Shown here: positions 9,740 to 18,841 of the stretch, piece by piece
Layout: each line of letters starts with the position of its first letter
How positions within the stretch are numbered: position 1 is the stretch's first letter
NCBI GenBank assembly: GCA_002336895.1
Contig: DDFC01000032.1
Coordinates: 1-64,000, forward strand
DNA: 64,000 nt
Source of the DNA: Verrucomicrobiaceae bacterium UBA1938
Lineage (GTDB): Bacteria; Verrucomicrobiota; Verrucomicrobiia; Verrucomicrobiales; Verrucomicrobiaceae
Direction: 5' to 3'
The notes under the pieces: model-generated
Databases searched by the model: none
What the model was told of the DNA's origin: nothing
Seen by the model: only the letters and a program-made list of their open reading frames with translations
Made by a program: the position numbers and the translations under genes

Positions 9740-10572
9740 GCGCCCACACCACCACCGTCCTGACCGATCGAGTCCCCCTGCTTGAAACCCAGCCGCCTGC
9801 CTTCATTCAGGAGCAGGACTTTGCCGCCCGCCAGTACCGCGGCCGACGGGACAATCAGGAGGACTACTATGCCTTTGCTGACGCGGCAGAGCCCGAGGAG
9901 CGCAGCCTGGAGCGCCTGCTCCTCGTGGTGGGAGACGGCCTGGGCGCGCATGCCGGCGGCAGCGTGGCCAGCTACATCGGGGTAAACGCCTTTGTGCGCG
10001 CCTATCACGAGCAGGACGGACCCAACTCCTGGAAGCTCCGCCACGCCGTGGAGGTGGCCAATGAGACCCTAGGCATCATCACCAGCCGCATGCCCAGCGT
10101 GGCCCCGCCCATGGGCACCACCATGGTGGGCGTGCTCATCACCCCCAAGACCCTGGAGTGGATCAGCGTGGGGGATTCCCCGCTCTTTCTCTTCCGCGAT
10201 GGAGAGCTGATCCGCCTGAATGCCGACCACAGCCTCTCTCCCATCATCGACGCTCGTGCCGCACGTGGAGAGATCACCCGCGAGGAGGCGGAAAATCACC
10301 CCGACCGCCACACACTGCAGGCCGCCCTCATGGGCATGCCGCTGGCCCTGATCGACTTCCCGGCAGAGCCGCTGCCATTGAAAAAAGGAGACATCGTCAT
10401 CGCCGCCAGCGACGGCATCTTCACCCTCACGCACAAGGCACTGGAAGAGCTGCTCGGCTTCGGCAAGCACACCACGGCAGACAAGATCTCCGACGCCATC
10501 ATCTTCGCCATACGCCGCATCAACAACGACCGCCAGGACAATACGACCGTGGGCGTGGTGAAGATCGGCTAA
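9736..10572 (+). CDS. PP2C-family Ser/Thr protein phosphatase
   Basis: This 278-residue metal-dependent phosphatase removes phosphate from Ser/Thr and is the natural opponent of Hanks-type kinases. Motifs in order: GRRDNQED (metal site near residues 36-43), VVGDGLGAHAGG, GTTMVGV, WISVGDSPLFLFRDGEL, AASDGIF and DNTTVGVV near the end. All metal-binding aspartates are visible. There is no signal peptide or membrane segment, so it is cytoplasmic. The start is GTG at 9736, overlapping the galM stop (GTGA). This makes it translationally coupled to a secreted sugar enzyme, an odd pairing. The membrane kinase at 5321-8500 is a nearby candidate partner by location only. Confidence 0.9.
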   Translation: MSAHTTTVLTDRVPLLETQPPAFIQEQDFAARQYRGRRDNQEDYYAFADAAEPEERSLERLLLVVGDGLGAHAGGSVASYIGVNAFVRAYHEQDGPNSWKLRHAVEVANETLGIITSRMPSVAPPMGTTMVGVLITPKTLEWISVGDSPLFLFRDGELIRLNADHSLSPIIDARAARGEITREEAENHPDRHTLQAALMGMPLALIDFPAEPLPLKKGDIVIAASDGIFTLTHKALEELLGFGKHTTADKISDAIIFAIRRINNDRQDNTTVGVVKIG

Positions 10573-10595
10573 GAGCGCAAGCACAGCCTTTGCAG

Positions 10596-10614
10596 GGGCA
10601 CGCCCATTGTGCCC
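10596..10614. terminator. possible bidirectional terminator between convergent genes
   Basis: GGGCAC (10596-10601) pairs with GTGCCC (10609-10614) around a 7-base loop in the 51-base gap between the phosphatase and dtd stops. There is no T-tract on either strand, so termination is uncertain. Confidence 0.3.
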
Positions 10615-10623
10615 TATCAGGGC

Positions 10624-11076
10624 TTACTCACGTGCCTTCGAGTCAATGCAGATGGTCACTGGGCCGTCATTTACCAGCGCCACCTTCATGTCTGCGCCAA
10701 AGATGCCTCGTGCCACAGGCCTGCCCATTTCGGTCTCCAGCAACGCCAGAAATTGCTCATAGAGAGGGATGGCGACCTCCGGTCGTGCAGCTCGGATAAA
10801 GCTGGGGCGGTTTCCTTTTTTGGTGCTGGCATGCAGTGTGAACTGGCTCACCACCAGCAGATCGCCGCCCACGTCCTTCACGCTCAGGTTCATCTTTCCC
10901 TCGGCATCGCCAAAGACCCGCATCTGCGTGACCTTCTGCACCAGCCACGTCAGGTCATCCAGCGTGTCCTCTCCTTCGATGCCTGCCAGAATCATGAACC
11001 CCGTGCCAATCTGGCCGGTGATGCTGCCATCTACAGTGACGGAGGCGGAGGAGACGCGTTGGAGTACGAGGCGCAT
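10624..11076 (-). CDS. dtd: D-aminoacyl-tRNA deacylase
   Basis: This 150-residue enzyme hydrolyses D-amino acids, and glycine, mischarged onto tRNA. It begins [17 protein letters not shown], the usual start of the family, which fixes the ATG at 11076; the longer frame is spurious. The active-site motif [17 protein letters not shown] (about residues 78-95) and the Gly-cisPro motif NDGPVT near the C-terminus are both present. Length matches the family (about 145-150). It is the last gene of a minus-strand run beginning with deoA, starting 52 bases after the ydcF-like stop. Confidence 0.96.
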   Translation of the reverse strand: MRLVLQRVSSASVTVDGSITGQIGTGFMILAGIEGEDTLDDLTWLVQKVTQMRVFGDAEGKMNLSVKDVGGDLLVVSQFTLHASTKKGNRPSFIRAARPEVAIPLYEQFLALLETEMGRPVARGIFGADMKVALVNDGPVTICIDSKARE

Positions 11077-11128
11077 TGAGAGAAGAGGGAATGCCGAATG
11101 TCGGAAGATGAAGCTGAAGTCACGGTCA

Positions 11129-11710
11129 TTACTTATCGAAGCTTCGCAGCAAGTAGCTGAAATAGCCGAAAAGCTCACGTGGCGCAGAGTAGAGATCGCG
11201 CAGCTCAAAGTAACTTGGGGAGGCGGAGCGGATCTCTTCAATGCCGCTGCGTTTGAGAGCCAGGCGTGAGCGGGAAATGTGAAAATACTGGGTGACAACG
11301 AGAACGCTTCTGAGCCGCTTTTCTCGCAGAATTTGCAGTGTGTTCTGGGCGCTGTCGAAGGTGGTGTTGCCTTTGCTGTCCAAGAGGATGTGGTCTCGGG
11401 GCACGCCGTGAGCTGCGAGGTAGTCACGCATGACGACGGCCTCATCATATCCTTCCTTGCCAAGGCCTCCGCTAGCAATGATCCAAGGGAACCAGCCTGC
11501 CATGTAGAGCTTCACGGTTTCGTCGAGCCGTGCCTGAAGGCGTGCGGAGGGCTTTCCGGAGAGCTCCACCTTGCTGCCGAGCACGAGTGCCACATCGGTT
11601 TTGCCGATGTCGTCGCGCAGGCCTGCCAGGCAGAGCACCAAGGTGCCGAGAACGAAGGTTACGACGACTGCGATAACGACACGTATGAGGCGCTTTTGAG
11701 TTCGGACCAT
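11129..11710 (-). CDS. YdcF/SanA-like membrane protein (DUF218)
   Basis: This 193-residue protein has one N-terminal membrane helix (about residues 9-30, [19 protein letters not shown]) and then a DUF218 domain. The domain shows [18 protein letters not shown], an ASGG loop, a [10 protein letters not shown] helix and [15 protein letters not shown], all typical. DUF218 proteins (SanA, YdcF, ElyC) are linked to envelope and lipid-carrier homeostasis, but the biochemical activity of most is unknown. The ATG at 11710 opens the membrane helix; the longer frame is rejected because it overlaps the upstream amidohydrolase. Only four bases separate the two genes, so they are probably cotranscribed. Confidence 0.85.
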   Translation of the reverse strand: MVRTQKRLIRVVIAVVVTFVLGTLVLCLAGLRDDIGKTDVALVLGSKVELSGKPSARLQARLDETVKLYMAGWFPWIIASGGLGKEGYDEAVVMRDYLAAHGVPRDHILLDSKGNTTFDSAQNTLQILREKRLRSVLVVTQYFHISRSRLALKRSGIEEIRSASPSYFELRDLYSAPRELFGYFSYLLRSFDK

Positions 11711-11714
11711 GGGT

Positions 11715-12638
11715 TTACTTTCGTTCGATCCACCGATAAGCTGCCAGCGAGTTCTTCCAGAAATACTTTTCACATGCCTCGCTGCCCTTGCTGCGGAAGA
11801 ACTCGTCCACGACCTTGAAGACGACATCATATGATGCGCCTTTGTCGGAGACGGGCCAGTCGCTGCCGTAGATGAGGCGCTCGGGACCAAAGCATTCCCA
11901 AAGATGATCGAGAACGGGGAGATAGTAGGTGGTGTCGGTCGGGGCCTTGCCGTAGTCGCATTTCACCTGCTCCACCAGCGCGGAGACTTTCATGAAGGCG
12001 TTGGGCTGCTTGGCCGCGGCTCGAATGCTTTCCTTCCACTCGGGGCGCAGGGACCGCGGATCGCCGGAGGCACCGAGGTGATTGATGACGATGCGCAGGT
12101 CGGGCACGCCGGCGGCCAGTTTTGCTGCGTGAGGAAGATAGCTGGGGCCGCCATTCAAATCCAACTCCAGGCCGTGGTTGGCCAGCGCCTTGGCACCTGA
12201 GAGCACGGCGTCTTGTTTTGCCGTGTCCTGCAATGATGTGCCGCTCCAACGCACACCACGGAAGACAGGATTGGCGGCAAAGCGTTTCAGATTGCTTGCG
12301 AAAGCATCTCCCGGGTCGAGATGCCCCACGAATCCCACGATGCTTTTCTCCTTGGCCGCTAGATCGAGAATCCACTGGTTGTCCTCCACCAGCGGGCTGG
12401 CCTCCACGACGACGGTTTCCTTGACGCCATGCGGCGCTGCCACCGCCAGCCAGTCCGCAGGCAGCACGGTGCGGTAGAGCGGCGAGCCCTTGGTGGGCCA
12501 CGGCACGCCGCCGGGGCGTGAGGGATCGTAGAAATGCGTGTGCGTGTCGATGATGCGCGTGACCGGTGGTGCGGCCTGCGTCATTTCAGGCAGGCATGCG
12601 AATGCAGCGGTGGTCTGGAGAAAGCGGCGGCGGTTCAT
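11715..12638 (-). CDS. amidohydrolase family (TIM-barrel) enzyme, Tat-exported
   Basis: This 307-residue metal-dependent hydrolase belongs to the amidohydrolase-2 group, which includes lactonases and decarboxylases. The start at 12638 gives MNRRRFLQTTAAFACLPE, a twin-arginine-like signal, so the folded enzyme is probably exported. Metal-site motifs are IDTHTHFYD near the N-terminus, a VINHLGASG strand, and YGSDWPVSD near the end with the catalytic aspartate. The combination is most like the sugar-lactone or dicarboxylic lactone hydrolases of this family; the substrate is not assigned. An ATG seven codons upstream is possible but would disrupt the Tat signal. It sits 17 bases after deoA. Confidence 0.85.
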   Translation of the reverse strand: MNRRRFLQTTAAFACLPEMTQAAPPVTRIIDTHTHFYDPSRPGGVPWPTKGSPLYRTVLPADWLAVAAPHGVKETVVVEASPLVEDNQWILDLAAKEKSIVGFVGHLDPGDAFASNLKRFAANPVFRGVRWSGTSLQDTAKQDAVLSGAKALANHGLELDLNGGPSYLPHAAKLAAGVPDLRIVINHLGASGDPRSLRPEWKESIRAAAKQPNAFMKVSALVEQVKCDYGKAPTDTTYYLPVLDHLWECFGPERLIYGSDWPVSDKGASYDVVFKVVDEFFRSKGSEACEKYFWKNSLAAYRWIERK

Positions 12639-12655
12639 GGATGGAGAGACAAACG

Positions 12656-13888
12656 TCACACGATCTCAATGCTATGCGGCAAAAGATCCAGCGTGCGAAA
12701 CAGCGCGCCCTTCGTCCGCGCGTGCACGCGCAGCAGCACATCGCCCGCCTGCACCTGCGTGCCGGTCTTGGCGATCTGGTCGCAGCCCACGGCGTAGTCG
12801 ATGGGATCGGAGGCTTTGGAGCGTCCGGCCCCCAGCTCCAGCACGGCCTGGCCGATGCCGCCAGCATCCATGCGCGTCAGCGTGCCGCTGGCGGTGGCTT
12901 TGAGCTCGCCGATGAAGGGGGCACGATGCACAGAGGTCATCTTTTCCAGCACATCCACATTGCCTCCCTGGGCCTGCACCATTTTTTGAAACTTCAGCCA
13001 TGCTTCGCCCCGATGCAGCATGGCATGCAGTTCTGCGCGGGGGGAGATGGAAACGGCGGAGGCGAGATCCAGCACGATGTCCTCCAAGTCCTGCGGGCCC
13101 TTGCCTTTCAGGCAGCGCACGCATTCGGCCACCTCCAGCGCATTCCCGGCGGACTCTCCGGTGGGCTCATTCATGGCACTAAGGCGCACGCTGGAGCGCA
13201 CGCCCATGGCCTGGCCCACGGTCACGAGGCTCTGCGCCAGCAGCTGTGCCTCCGCCTCTGTCTTCATGAAGGCACCGCTGCCCCATTTCACATCCAGCAC
13301 CAGGCGGTTCAGCCCCTCTGCCAGCTTCTTGCTCATGATGCTGGCGGTGATGAGCGGGATGCTTGGCACCGTGCCCGTCACATCCCGCAGGGCGTAGAGC
13401 TTTTTGTCCGCCGGGCAGATGCCACCGGTCTGCCCCACCATCACGCAGCCGATGCGGTCGATCACGTTGTGAATCTCCACCTCGTTGAGCTGCGTGCGGA
13501 AGCCGGGGATGCTCTCCAGCTTGTCCAGAGTGCCGCCGGTGATCCCCAGGCCGCGGCCGGAGATCATGGGCACCCACACATTGTCGCAGGCCAGCAGCGG
13601 CGCTAGGATGAGGGAGGTCTTGTCGCCGATGCCGCCGGTGCTGTGCTTGTCCACGCGCATGGGGTCGTGGTCGTTCCATAGCAGCATGGTGCCGCTGTGC
13701 AGCATGGCCTCGGTCAGCGCAGCGGTCTCCTCCGGCGTCATGCCACGGAAGTAAATGGCCATGGCCAGTGCGCTCATCTGGTACTCCGGCATGTCCCCGC
13801 GAGTGAAGGCGTCGATCACATGGCGTATCTCCCCGGAGGAGAGGGCGCCACCGTCGCGCTTGTGCTCGATGAGGGTCGGAATGTGCAT
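12656..13888 (-). CDS. deoA: thymidine/pyrimidine-nucleoside phosphorylase
   Basis: This 410-residue enzyme cleaves thymidine (and possibly uridine) with phosphate to release base and deoxyribose-1-phosphate. The phosphate site KHSTGGIGDKTSL and the family signature SGRGLGITGGTLDKLESIPG (about residues 110-129) are intact. The sequence starts MHIPTLIEHKRDGGALSSGE, as expected. It is slightly shorter than the usual 430-440 residues; the C-terminal alpha/beta domain ends at a shortened tail. The neighbours (a lactonase-like amidohydrolase, DUF218 and dtd) do not form a deo operon. Whether it is deoA or the broader pyrimidine type pdp cannot be settled from sequence alone. Confidence 0.93.
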   Translation of the reverse strand: MHIPTLIEHKRDGGALSSGEIRHVIDAFTRGDMPEYQMSALAMAIYFRGMTPEETAALTEAMLHSGTMLLWNDHDPMRVDKHSTGGIGDKTSLILAPLLACDNVWVPMISGRGLGITGGTLDKLESIPGFRTQLNEVEIHNVIDRIGCVMVGQTGGICPADKKLYALRDVTGTVPSIPLITASIMSKKLAEGLNRLVLDVKWGSGAFMKTEAEAQLLAQSLVTVGQAMGVRSSVRLSAMNEPTGESAGNALEVAECVRCLKGKGPQDLEDIVLDLASAVSISPRAELHAMLHRGEAWLKFQKMVQAQGGNVDVLEKMTSVHRAPFIGELKATASGTLTRMDAGGIGQAVLELGAGRSKASDPIDYAVGCDQIAKTGTQVQAGDVLLRVHARTKGALFRTLDLLPHSIEIV

Positions 13889-14014
13889 GAGAGCATGCTT
13901 GGTTCATCCGAGGTGTTTGGCAATGTCGGAGTCGCGCTGCTGCAGTGTTAACCGTTGGGAATGTGTATGCACGTCTTGCTTGACTCCGCACGTGGAGAAT
14001 TCCCCAAAGCAGCC

Positions 14015-14803
14015 TTAAAAACTGATGTGATACAGCGGCAGGTTGCTGCCGGTCTTGGGGCGGAATTCACGATCCACAAGGCAGGGCACTTTATCCAGGG
14101 CCAGGATCTCCTTGGTGTAACGGGCATTGGCATCAGGGCTGGCCTCGACATGGATAACGTTTCCCGCGGAATCCCGGATGATTAGAACATAACCGTGGCT
14201 TTTGACCCCGTAGCGGTCTGTGGGGTCCTGACTGTAAGTCAGGCGGACAGGCGGTGTGGTATAGACCATCTTGGACTGGGCGCGAAGGTTCAGCTCAAAC
14301 TCCACCTTCTGCAGCACGATAAGATTGTCCCCGGGATCGCTGAGGCTTCGAGCCAGTGTGATGGCAGTGCCGCGGGCGTTCTGCAGATCGCGCCGCACCT
14401 CCTGGTTGCTGAGGTTGAAGTTGTAGGTCACCTCAACGGTGCGCAGATCGCCATTGGAAGAGCCTCGATTGCTTTTGGCGGGCAGCGTCTGGCACACAAT
14501 GCGGAATTTCTGTGCCGGTCCGGGAGCGGGCACCGAGGCGGATGCCGATGCTTTCTCTGTGGCTGGGGCCGTATTTTGCTCCTGCCAGCGGGAGATATAG
14601 GCATTGTCCTCCTTGCACAAAGTGCGGCGGCTGATGGTCAGAGTTTGCTGATCATCGGTGCGCTTCAGCGTCACGGTGTCGGCCGTGGCAGTGGTGATCT
14701 CCGCCTCCAGCAGCGAACCCGCCAGGCTGACAAACACACGCGGCTCCGCCTGGGCCATCGAGGCGATGGCTGCTGAATGGAGGAGCAGGAGGGCAAAGCG
14801 CAC
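14015..14803 (-). CDS. secreted protein with an SHD1-like N-terminal domain
   Basis: This ~262-residue protein is not a recognised enzyme. If translation starts at the GTG at 14803, it opens with a signal peptide (VRFALLLLHSAAIASMAQA). It then has a short domain (FVSLAGSLLEAEITTATADT, ending in a CKEDNAYISRWQ-type helix) that resembles the SHD1 domain common in Verrucomicrobia and Planctomycetes. The rest has beta-rich stretches such as TVEVTYNFNLSNQEVRRDL and YVLIIRDSAGNVIHVEASP. A longer ATG start at 14887 would overlap the pyk stop by 32 bases, so GTG is preferred. It sits 52 bases after pyk on the same strand. Confidence 0.65.
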   Translation of the reverse strand: MRFALLLLHSAAIASMAQAEPRVFVSLAGSLLEAEITTATADTVTLKRTDDQQTLTISRRTLCKEDNAYISRWQEQNTAPATEKASASASVPAPGPAQKFRIVCQTLPAKSNRGSSNGDLRTVEVTYNFNLSNQEVRRDLQNARGTAITLARSLSDPGDNLIVLQKVEFELNLRAQSKMVYTTPPVRLTYSQDPTDRYGVKSHGYVLIIRDSAGNVIHVEASPDANARYTKEILALDKVPCLVDREFRPKTGSNLPLYHISF

Positions 14804-14855
14804 GGTTATAGTGGGGTAGGATTGCGTCCTACTTTGCCTGCGCTGGTGGGTGGAA

Positions 14856-16274
14856 TCAAGCCTCGCGCAGCAGAATGGCATCCACATTGATGCCGTCGTA
14901 CAGCGCGTCGCTGAGGATCACCAGGGGGTCGCCATGCTTGATGTGCTTTTCGCGGCGCAGGAGATCCAGTGCATTGCGGATGGCCGCCTCGGGGTCGCCT
15001 TCGGCAAACTGCAGCACAAAGGGGTTCACGCCACGCGCAGTGACCAGCGTGCGGCTGACGTGCAGATTCGGCGTGAAGGCAAAGATGGGCGCAAACTCCG
15101 GGCGCTGATGTGCCAGCAGGTGCGCCATCACGCCACGAATGGTGAAGACGAGCAGCTTGCTGCCGGGGATGCTGTTGGCCAGCAGGATGGCGGCCTTCAC
15201 GGTCTTGTGCTTGTTGGTCTTCAGCGGCGCATCGCTGGCGAAGCGGCCGGAGGGATACTTCTGCTCGATGCGGCTGATCACGGTATCCAGCACCTCCACG
15301 CACTTCTCAGGGTAGCGTCCCACGCTCGTTTCGCCGCTCAGCATCACGCAGTCCACCTGCTCGATCACAGCGTTGAAGATGTCCGTCACTTCCGCGCGGG
15401 TGGGCACGGGGTTTTCGATCATGCTCTCCAGCATCTGCGTGGCCACGATGACCTTGCGGCCGTGGTAGGAGCAGCGCTCCACGATCTGGCGCTGGATCAG
15501 CGGCAGGTCCTCGATGGGGCATTCACTGCCCAAGTCGCCACGGGCGATCATGATGCCGCCGGAGGCTTCCACCAGCGCGTCGATGTTGTCGATGGCCTGC
15601 TGGTTTTCGATCTTGGCGATGACGCGCGCCTTGCTCTGCTTTTGCTCCAGCAGGAGCTGCAGGTGCTGAAGGTGGCCGGGCTCACGCGCAAAGCTGAGGG
15701 CAAAGAAGTCCACGCCCAGCTCCACGCCGAGGTCGAGGTCCGCGTAGTCCTTCTGCGTGAGCGGGGGCAGTCGCACGGGCACACCGGGGAGATTGATGTG
15801 GCGGCGGGATTTCATCTCGCCTTTGGTCATGACGGTGCCGATGACGCGCACGGTGGAGACTTCGGTGGCTTTGACCTGGATCATGCCACCATCGACCATG
15901 ATGGTGTCGTCGATTTTGAGATCCTTGCCCAGCTCCGGGTAGTTCACGGTCACGGAGTACTTCGTAGTGGCGGGGGCCTCGGGCTTGCAGCGGAACTCCA
16001 CGACGTCTCCCACCTGGAGCTGCCAGGGCTGCTCCACATCTCCGGTGCGGATGCTCGGGCCGGTGAGGTCCATGAGCACGGCGATCTCCCGTTTGGAGGC
16101 GGCTGCGGCCTCACGCACGCGGCCATAGACGGTGCGCACCCAGTCGTGGGAGGCGTGGCTCATGTTCAGACGAATGACGTCCGCCCCTTTCGCGATCAAA
16201 TTGGCAAGGACTTCGGGACTCTCCGTGGCAGGCCCGAGAGTGCAGAGGATTTTGGTTTTGCGCATGGTTGGCAT
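14856..16274 (-). CDS. pyk: pyruvate kinase
   Basis: This 472-residue enzyme converts phosphoenolpyruvate and ADP to pyruvate and ATP, the last step of glycolysis. It begins MPTMRKTKILCTLGPATESP, with the substrate motif RLNMSHA (about 34-40). The active-site signature IMIARGDLGSECPIEDLP (about 236-255) and the VDCVMLSGETSVGRYP motif (about 290-305) are intact. The C-terminal domain is present, so the length is normal. An in-frame ATG at 16265 is an alternative start. It lies between tatD and an SHD1-like gene on the same strand. Confidence 0.97.
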   Translation of the reverse strand: MPTMRKTKILCTLGPATESPEVLANLIAKGADVIRLNMSHASHDWVRTVYGRVREAAAASKREIAVLMDLTGPSIRTGDVEQPWQLQVGDVVEFRCKPEAPATTKYSVTVNYPELGKDLKIDDTIMVDGGMIQVKATEVSTVRVIGTVMTKGEMKSRRHINLPGVPVRLPPLTQKDYADLDLGVELGVDFFALSFAREPGHLQHLQLLLEQKQSKARVIAKIENQQAIDNIDALVEASGGIMIARGDLGSECPIEDLPLIQRQIVERCSYHGRKVIVATQMLESMIENPVPTRAEVTDIFNAVIEQVDCVMLSGETSVGRYPEKCVEVLDTVISRIEQKYPSGRFASDAPLKTNKHKTVKAAILLANSIPGSKLLVFTIRGVMAHLLAHQRPEFAPIFAFTPNLHVSRTLVTARGVNPFVLQFAEGDPEAAIRNALDLLRREKHIKHGDPLVILSDALYDGINVDAILLREA

Positions 16275-16327
16275 ATTGAGAGCAGGTGACGGGCCAGCGT
16301 TGGCCCTGTCTTGCTGCTGCGCAACAC

Positions 16328-17122
16328 TTAGAAGGCAAAGAGTGCGTTGTAATTCCTTGAGATGATTCCTTGCAATTCATCCACACTCATCCCTCGAATC
16401 CTGGCCAGCAGCTCGTAGCTCACATGCAGATTGGCCGGATGATTCAGCACCTTGCCATCGGCGGTGTGCAGCGGGTGCGGGTTCAGCTCATCCGGCGGCC
16501 ACATGTCGGGCGCGTCTGTTTCGGTGAGGAGGCGGTCGAGGGGGACTTTGGCAAAGGTCTCCCGCTGAGCGGCTTTGCGCGGGTGGCCAAAGTAGGGGCT
16601 GATGGAAAAGTAGGCGCCCATTTTGACGAAGCTGGGGATCATCTCGGCAGGGCCGCCATAGGAATGGAGGAGGAAGCCACGGCGCGGCAGCGGGGTGCTG
16701 CGCAGCGTCTCCTCCAGCAGGCCAAAGGCGCGCAGGCAGTGGATGATGGCCGGACGGTCCAGCTCCACTGCCAGGGCCAGCTGGGTGCGGAAGCATTCGA
16801 GCTGCGCGTCGATGTCCGGGTTCTCAATCCAGCGATCAAGCCCGATCTCCCCCACGACGGCATGGGGGGTGGATACCAGAAGCTGCCGCAACGTGGTGGC
16901 CCACTGAGCCGTGCGCTCTTTGACGTACCAAGGGTGCAGGCCGAATGCGGGGCGGATCCAGGAGTGATCGCGGGCGAGGTCCGCCACTGCGGGCCAGTCG
17001 TCTTCTCCAGAGCCGTTGACGATCATCTCCCCCAGTCCGGTCTGCGGCATGGTGGCGAGGATCTCCGCGCGCCACGGGGCGAGGCGGTCGTCCTGGAGAT
17101 GATTGTGGGCGTCGTAGAGCAT
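16328..17122 (-). CDS. TatD-family metal-dependent hydrolase
   Basis: This 264-residue TIM-barrel hydrolase has the TatD metal ligands: D-A-H-N-H (His6 and His8), GEIGLDR (Glu), a histidine in IIHCLR, a histidine in LLHSYGG, and the catalytic Asp in TETDAPDMWP. Family members act as 3'-5' exonucleases, D-aminoacyl-tRNA deacylases or deoxyribonucleases. The ATG at 17122 gives the typical start MLYDAHNHLQD; the longer frame adds an unconserved leader containing the HtrA terminator stem. It lies between the HtrA terminator and pyk. Confidence 0.9.
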   Translation of the reverse strand: MLYDAHNHLQDDRLAPWRAEILATMPQTGLGEMIVNGSGEDDWPAVADLARDHSWIRPAFGLHPWYVKERTAQWATTLRQLLVSTPHAVVGEIGLDRWIENPDIDAQLECFRTQLALAVELDRPAIIHCLRAFGLLEETLRSTPLPRRGFLLHSYGGPAEMIPSFVKMGAYFSISPYFGHPRKAAQRETFAKVPLDRLLTETDAPDMWPPDELNPHPLHTADGKVLNHPANLHVSYELLARIRGMSVDELQGIISRNYNALFAF

Positions 17123-17142
17123 GGGGCAAAGCTGCCTTGCAC

Positions 17143-17178
17143 AAAAAAGCCCGCGCATGCTAGGCGGCATGCGCGGGC
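17143..17178 (-). terminator. Rho-independent terminator of the HtrA gene
   Basis: A perfect 12-bp stem, GCCCGCGCATGC (17149-17160) with GCATGCGCGGGC (17167-17178), has a 6-base loop. On the minus strand it is followed by six T residues. It lies 19 bases past the HtrA stop and separates it from tatD. Confidence 0.85.
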
Positions 17179-17197
17179 AAAGGTCTCGCAGGCTCGA

Positions 17198-18841
17198 TCA
17201 GTTGTTCGGGATCATGAGGAGCTTGGTGTCTCCCTTGCTCCACACGCGCAGGAGCACAGTGTTTTCGCTGCTCTTTGCCAAGGTGCGGGCTTCAGCGGCG
17301 CTGGCCACGGGCTTGCGGTTCACATGGGTGATCACATCGTTTTCCGCCACGCCCATGGCGGCGGCGCGGCTGTCGGGCTCCAGCTTGGTGACGATGACGC
17401 CGCTGACGCTGGCGGGCACGTCGTGGCGCTCACGCAAGGCGGGGGTGAGCGTCTGCACGGTCACACCGCTGACGAGCTCGCTGATGTTGTCCTTGGCCGG
17501 ACCCGCACCCTGGCCAGGGCGGGGCAGCATGCGGGTGCCGCCATTTTCAGAGAGGGCCTCCTCAGGCAGCGCCTCCAGCGTGGCAGTGAGGGTGATCTTC
17601 TTGCCGCCGCGCATCACCTCGATGGGGATCTGCGAGCCGGGCTTGGCGCTGCTGACGATGAGGCGGAGGCGGCTGCTGTTGTCCACCTTCTGGTTGTTGA
17701 TGGAGACGATGACGTCCTCCAGCTGCACGCCGGCTTTTTCAGCGGGAGATTCAGAGCCCACCATCATCACGACTGCGCCACCCTGCTCCTTGATACCGAG
17801 ACGCTCGGCCAGGGAGGCGTCCAAGTCGGCGATCTGCACGCCGAGAAAGCCGCGCTGCACGGCGCCGTCGTCCAGCAGGTCCTCCACGATGTGGAGGGCC
17901 ATGTTGATCGGGATGGCAAAGCCGATGCCCGCATTCATGCCGCTGCGGGAGAGAATGGCGGTGCTGATCCCCACCACGCGGCCCATGCCGTCCACCAGCG
18001 GGCCGCCGGAGTTGCCGGGATTGATGGAGGCATCCGTCTGGATGAAGTCCTCATAGCCCTGCACGCGGGTGCGGCCATTGTTCTTGCCCACGATGCCCTC
18101 ATTGCTGCGGCCCAGGGCGCTCACGATGCCCTGGGTGACGGAGCGGCTCAGCTCCATCGGCGCGCCTGCGGCCAGCACGATGTCTCCCACGCGCAGCTTG
18201 GAGCTGTCTCCCAGCGTGGCGGGCTTGAGCCCCTTGGCGTCGATCTTGATCAGCGCCACATCCGTCAGCGGGTCCGTGCCGATGACCTCGGCCTTGTAGG
18301 TCTTGTTGCTGCCGTTTTCATCCAGGGAGACCTCGATCTTCTTGGCGTCTGCCACCACGTGGTTGTTGGTGATGATGTAGCCGTCCTGCGTGATGATCAT
18401 GCCGGAGCCCACGCCACGCTCCTGGTGGGCGTCGTCATCCTGTGGGATTTGCGGACGCTGGGGCTGCTGCGGCTGGCCACGGCGGCGAGGATTGGGATTC
18501 GGCGCAGGCTCGTCGTCCTCGTTCATGCCGCCAAAGCCGTCCGGGCCGCCGAAAAAGCGGTAGAAGAAGGGGCGCAGCTGCGGCGGGATCTGGTCCACAC
18601 CCGGCGTCTTGATTGGCGTGGAGGAGTAGATGGTGACGACGCTGGGCAGGATTTTATCCACCACGCTGGCGTAGCTCATCTGCAGCTGGCCATTGTTGGG
18701 CAGGGGGCTGGTGTCCTTGAGGATCTTGGTGTCAAAATCCGCCGGAGTGATGGCCGGCGTTTCGGCAGTCGCCACCGGGAGTCCTGCCGCCAGCATGCCG
18801 GCGCAGGTGAAAGCGATGCAGAAGCGAGGATGAGTCTTCAT
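17198..18841 (-). CDS. Do-like (DegP/HtrA) periplasmic serine protease
   Basis: This 547-residue protease degrades or refolds misfolded envelope proteins. It has a signal peptide (MKTHPRFCIAFTCAGMLAAG) and then a long N-terminal insertion with a Pro/Arg/Gln-rich linker (about residues 95-140). The trypsin-like domain shows the triad His in ITNNHVV, Asp in TDVALIKI and Ser in NPGNSGGPLVDG. Two PDZ domains follow: RGFLGVQIADLDASLAERLG, and a C-terminal one ending VITHVNRKPVASAAEARTL. The ATG at 18841 is chosen because it opens the signal peptide. It has its own terminator. The divergent upstream region of nearly 600 bases contains 10-bp tandem repeats. Confidence 0.93.
   Translation of the reverse strand: MKTHPRFCIAFTCAGMLAAGLPVATAETPAITPADFDTKILKDTSPLPNNGQLQMSYASVVDKILPSVVTIYSSTPIKTPGVDQIPPQLRPFFYRFFGGPDGFGGMNEDDEPAPNPNPRRRGQPQQPQRPQIPQDDDAHQERGVGSGMIITQDGYIITNNHVVADAKKIEVSLDENGSNKTYKAEVIGTDPLTDVALIKIDAKGLKPATLGDSSKLRVGDIVLAAGAPMELSRSVTQGIVSALGRSNEGIVGKNNGRTRVQGYEDFIQTDASINPGNSGGPLVDGMGRVVGISTAILSRSGMNAGIGFAIPINMALHIVEDLLDDGAVQRGFLGVQIADLDASLAERLGIKEQGGAVVMMVGSESPAEKAGVQLEDVIVSINNQKVDNSSRLRLIVSSAKPGSQIPIEVMRGGKKITLTATLEALPEEALSENGGTRMLPRPGQGAGPAKDNISELVSGVTVQTLTPALRERHDVPASVSGVIVTKLEPDSRAAAMGVAENDVITHVNRKPVASAAEARTLAKSSENTVLLRVWSKGDTKLLMIPNN

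Noticed and set aside
10624..11478. Longer dtd reading frame of 284 residues
   Set aside because: The family starts at [10 protein letters not shown] (11076), and the extra N-terminal part overlaps the ydcF-like gene.
14850..16289. Plus-strand frame of 479 residues opposite pyk
   Set aside because: Antisense shadow of a conserved enzyme.
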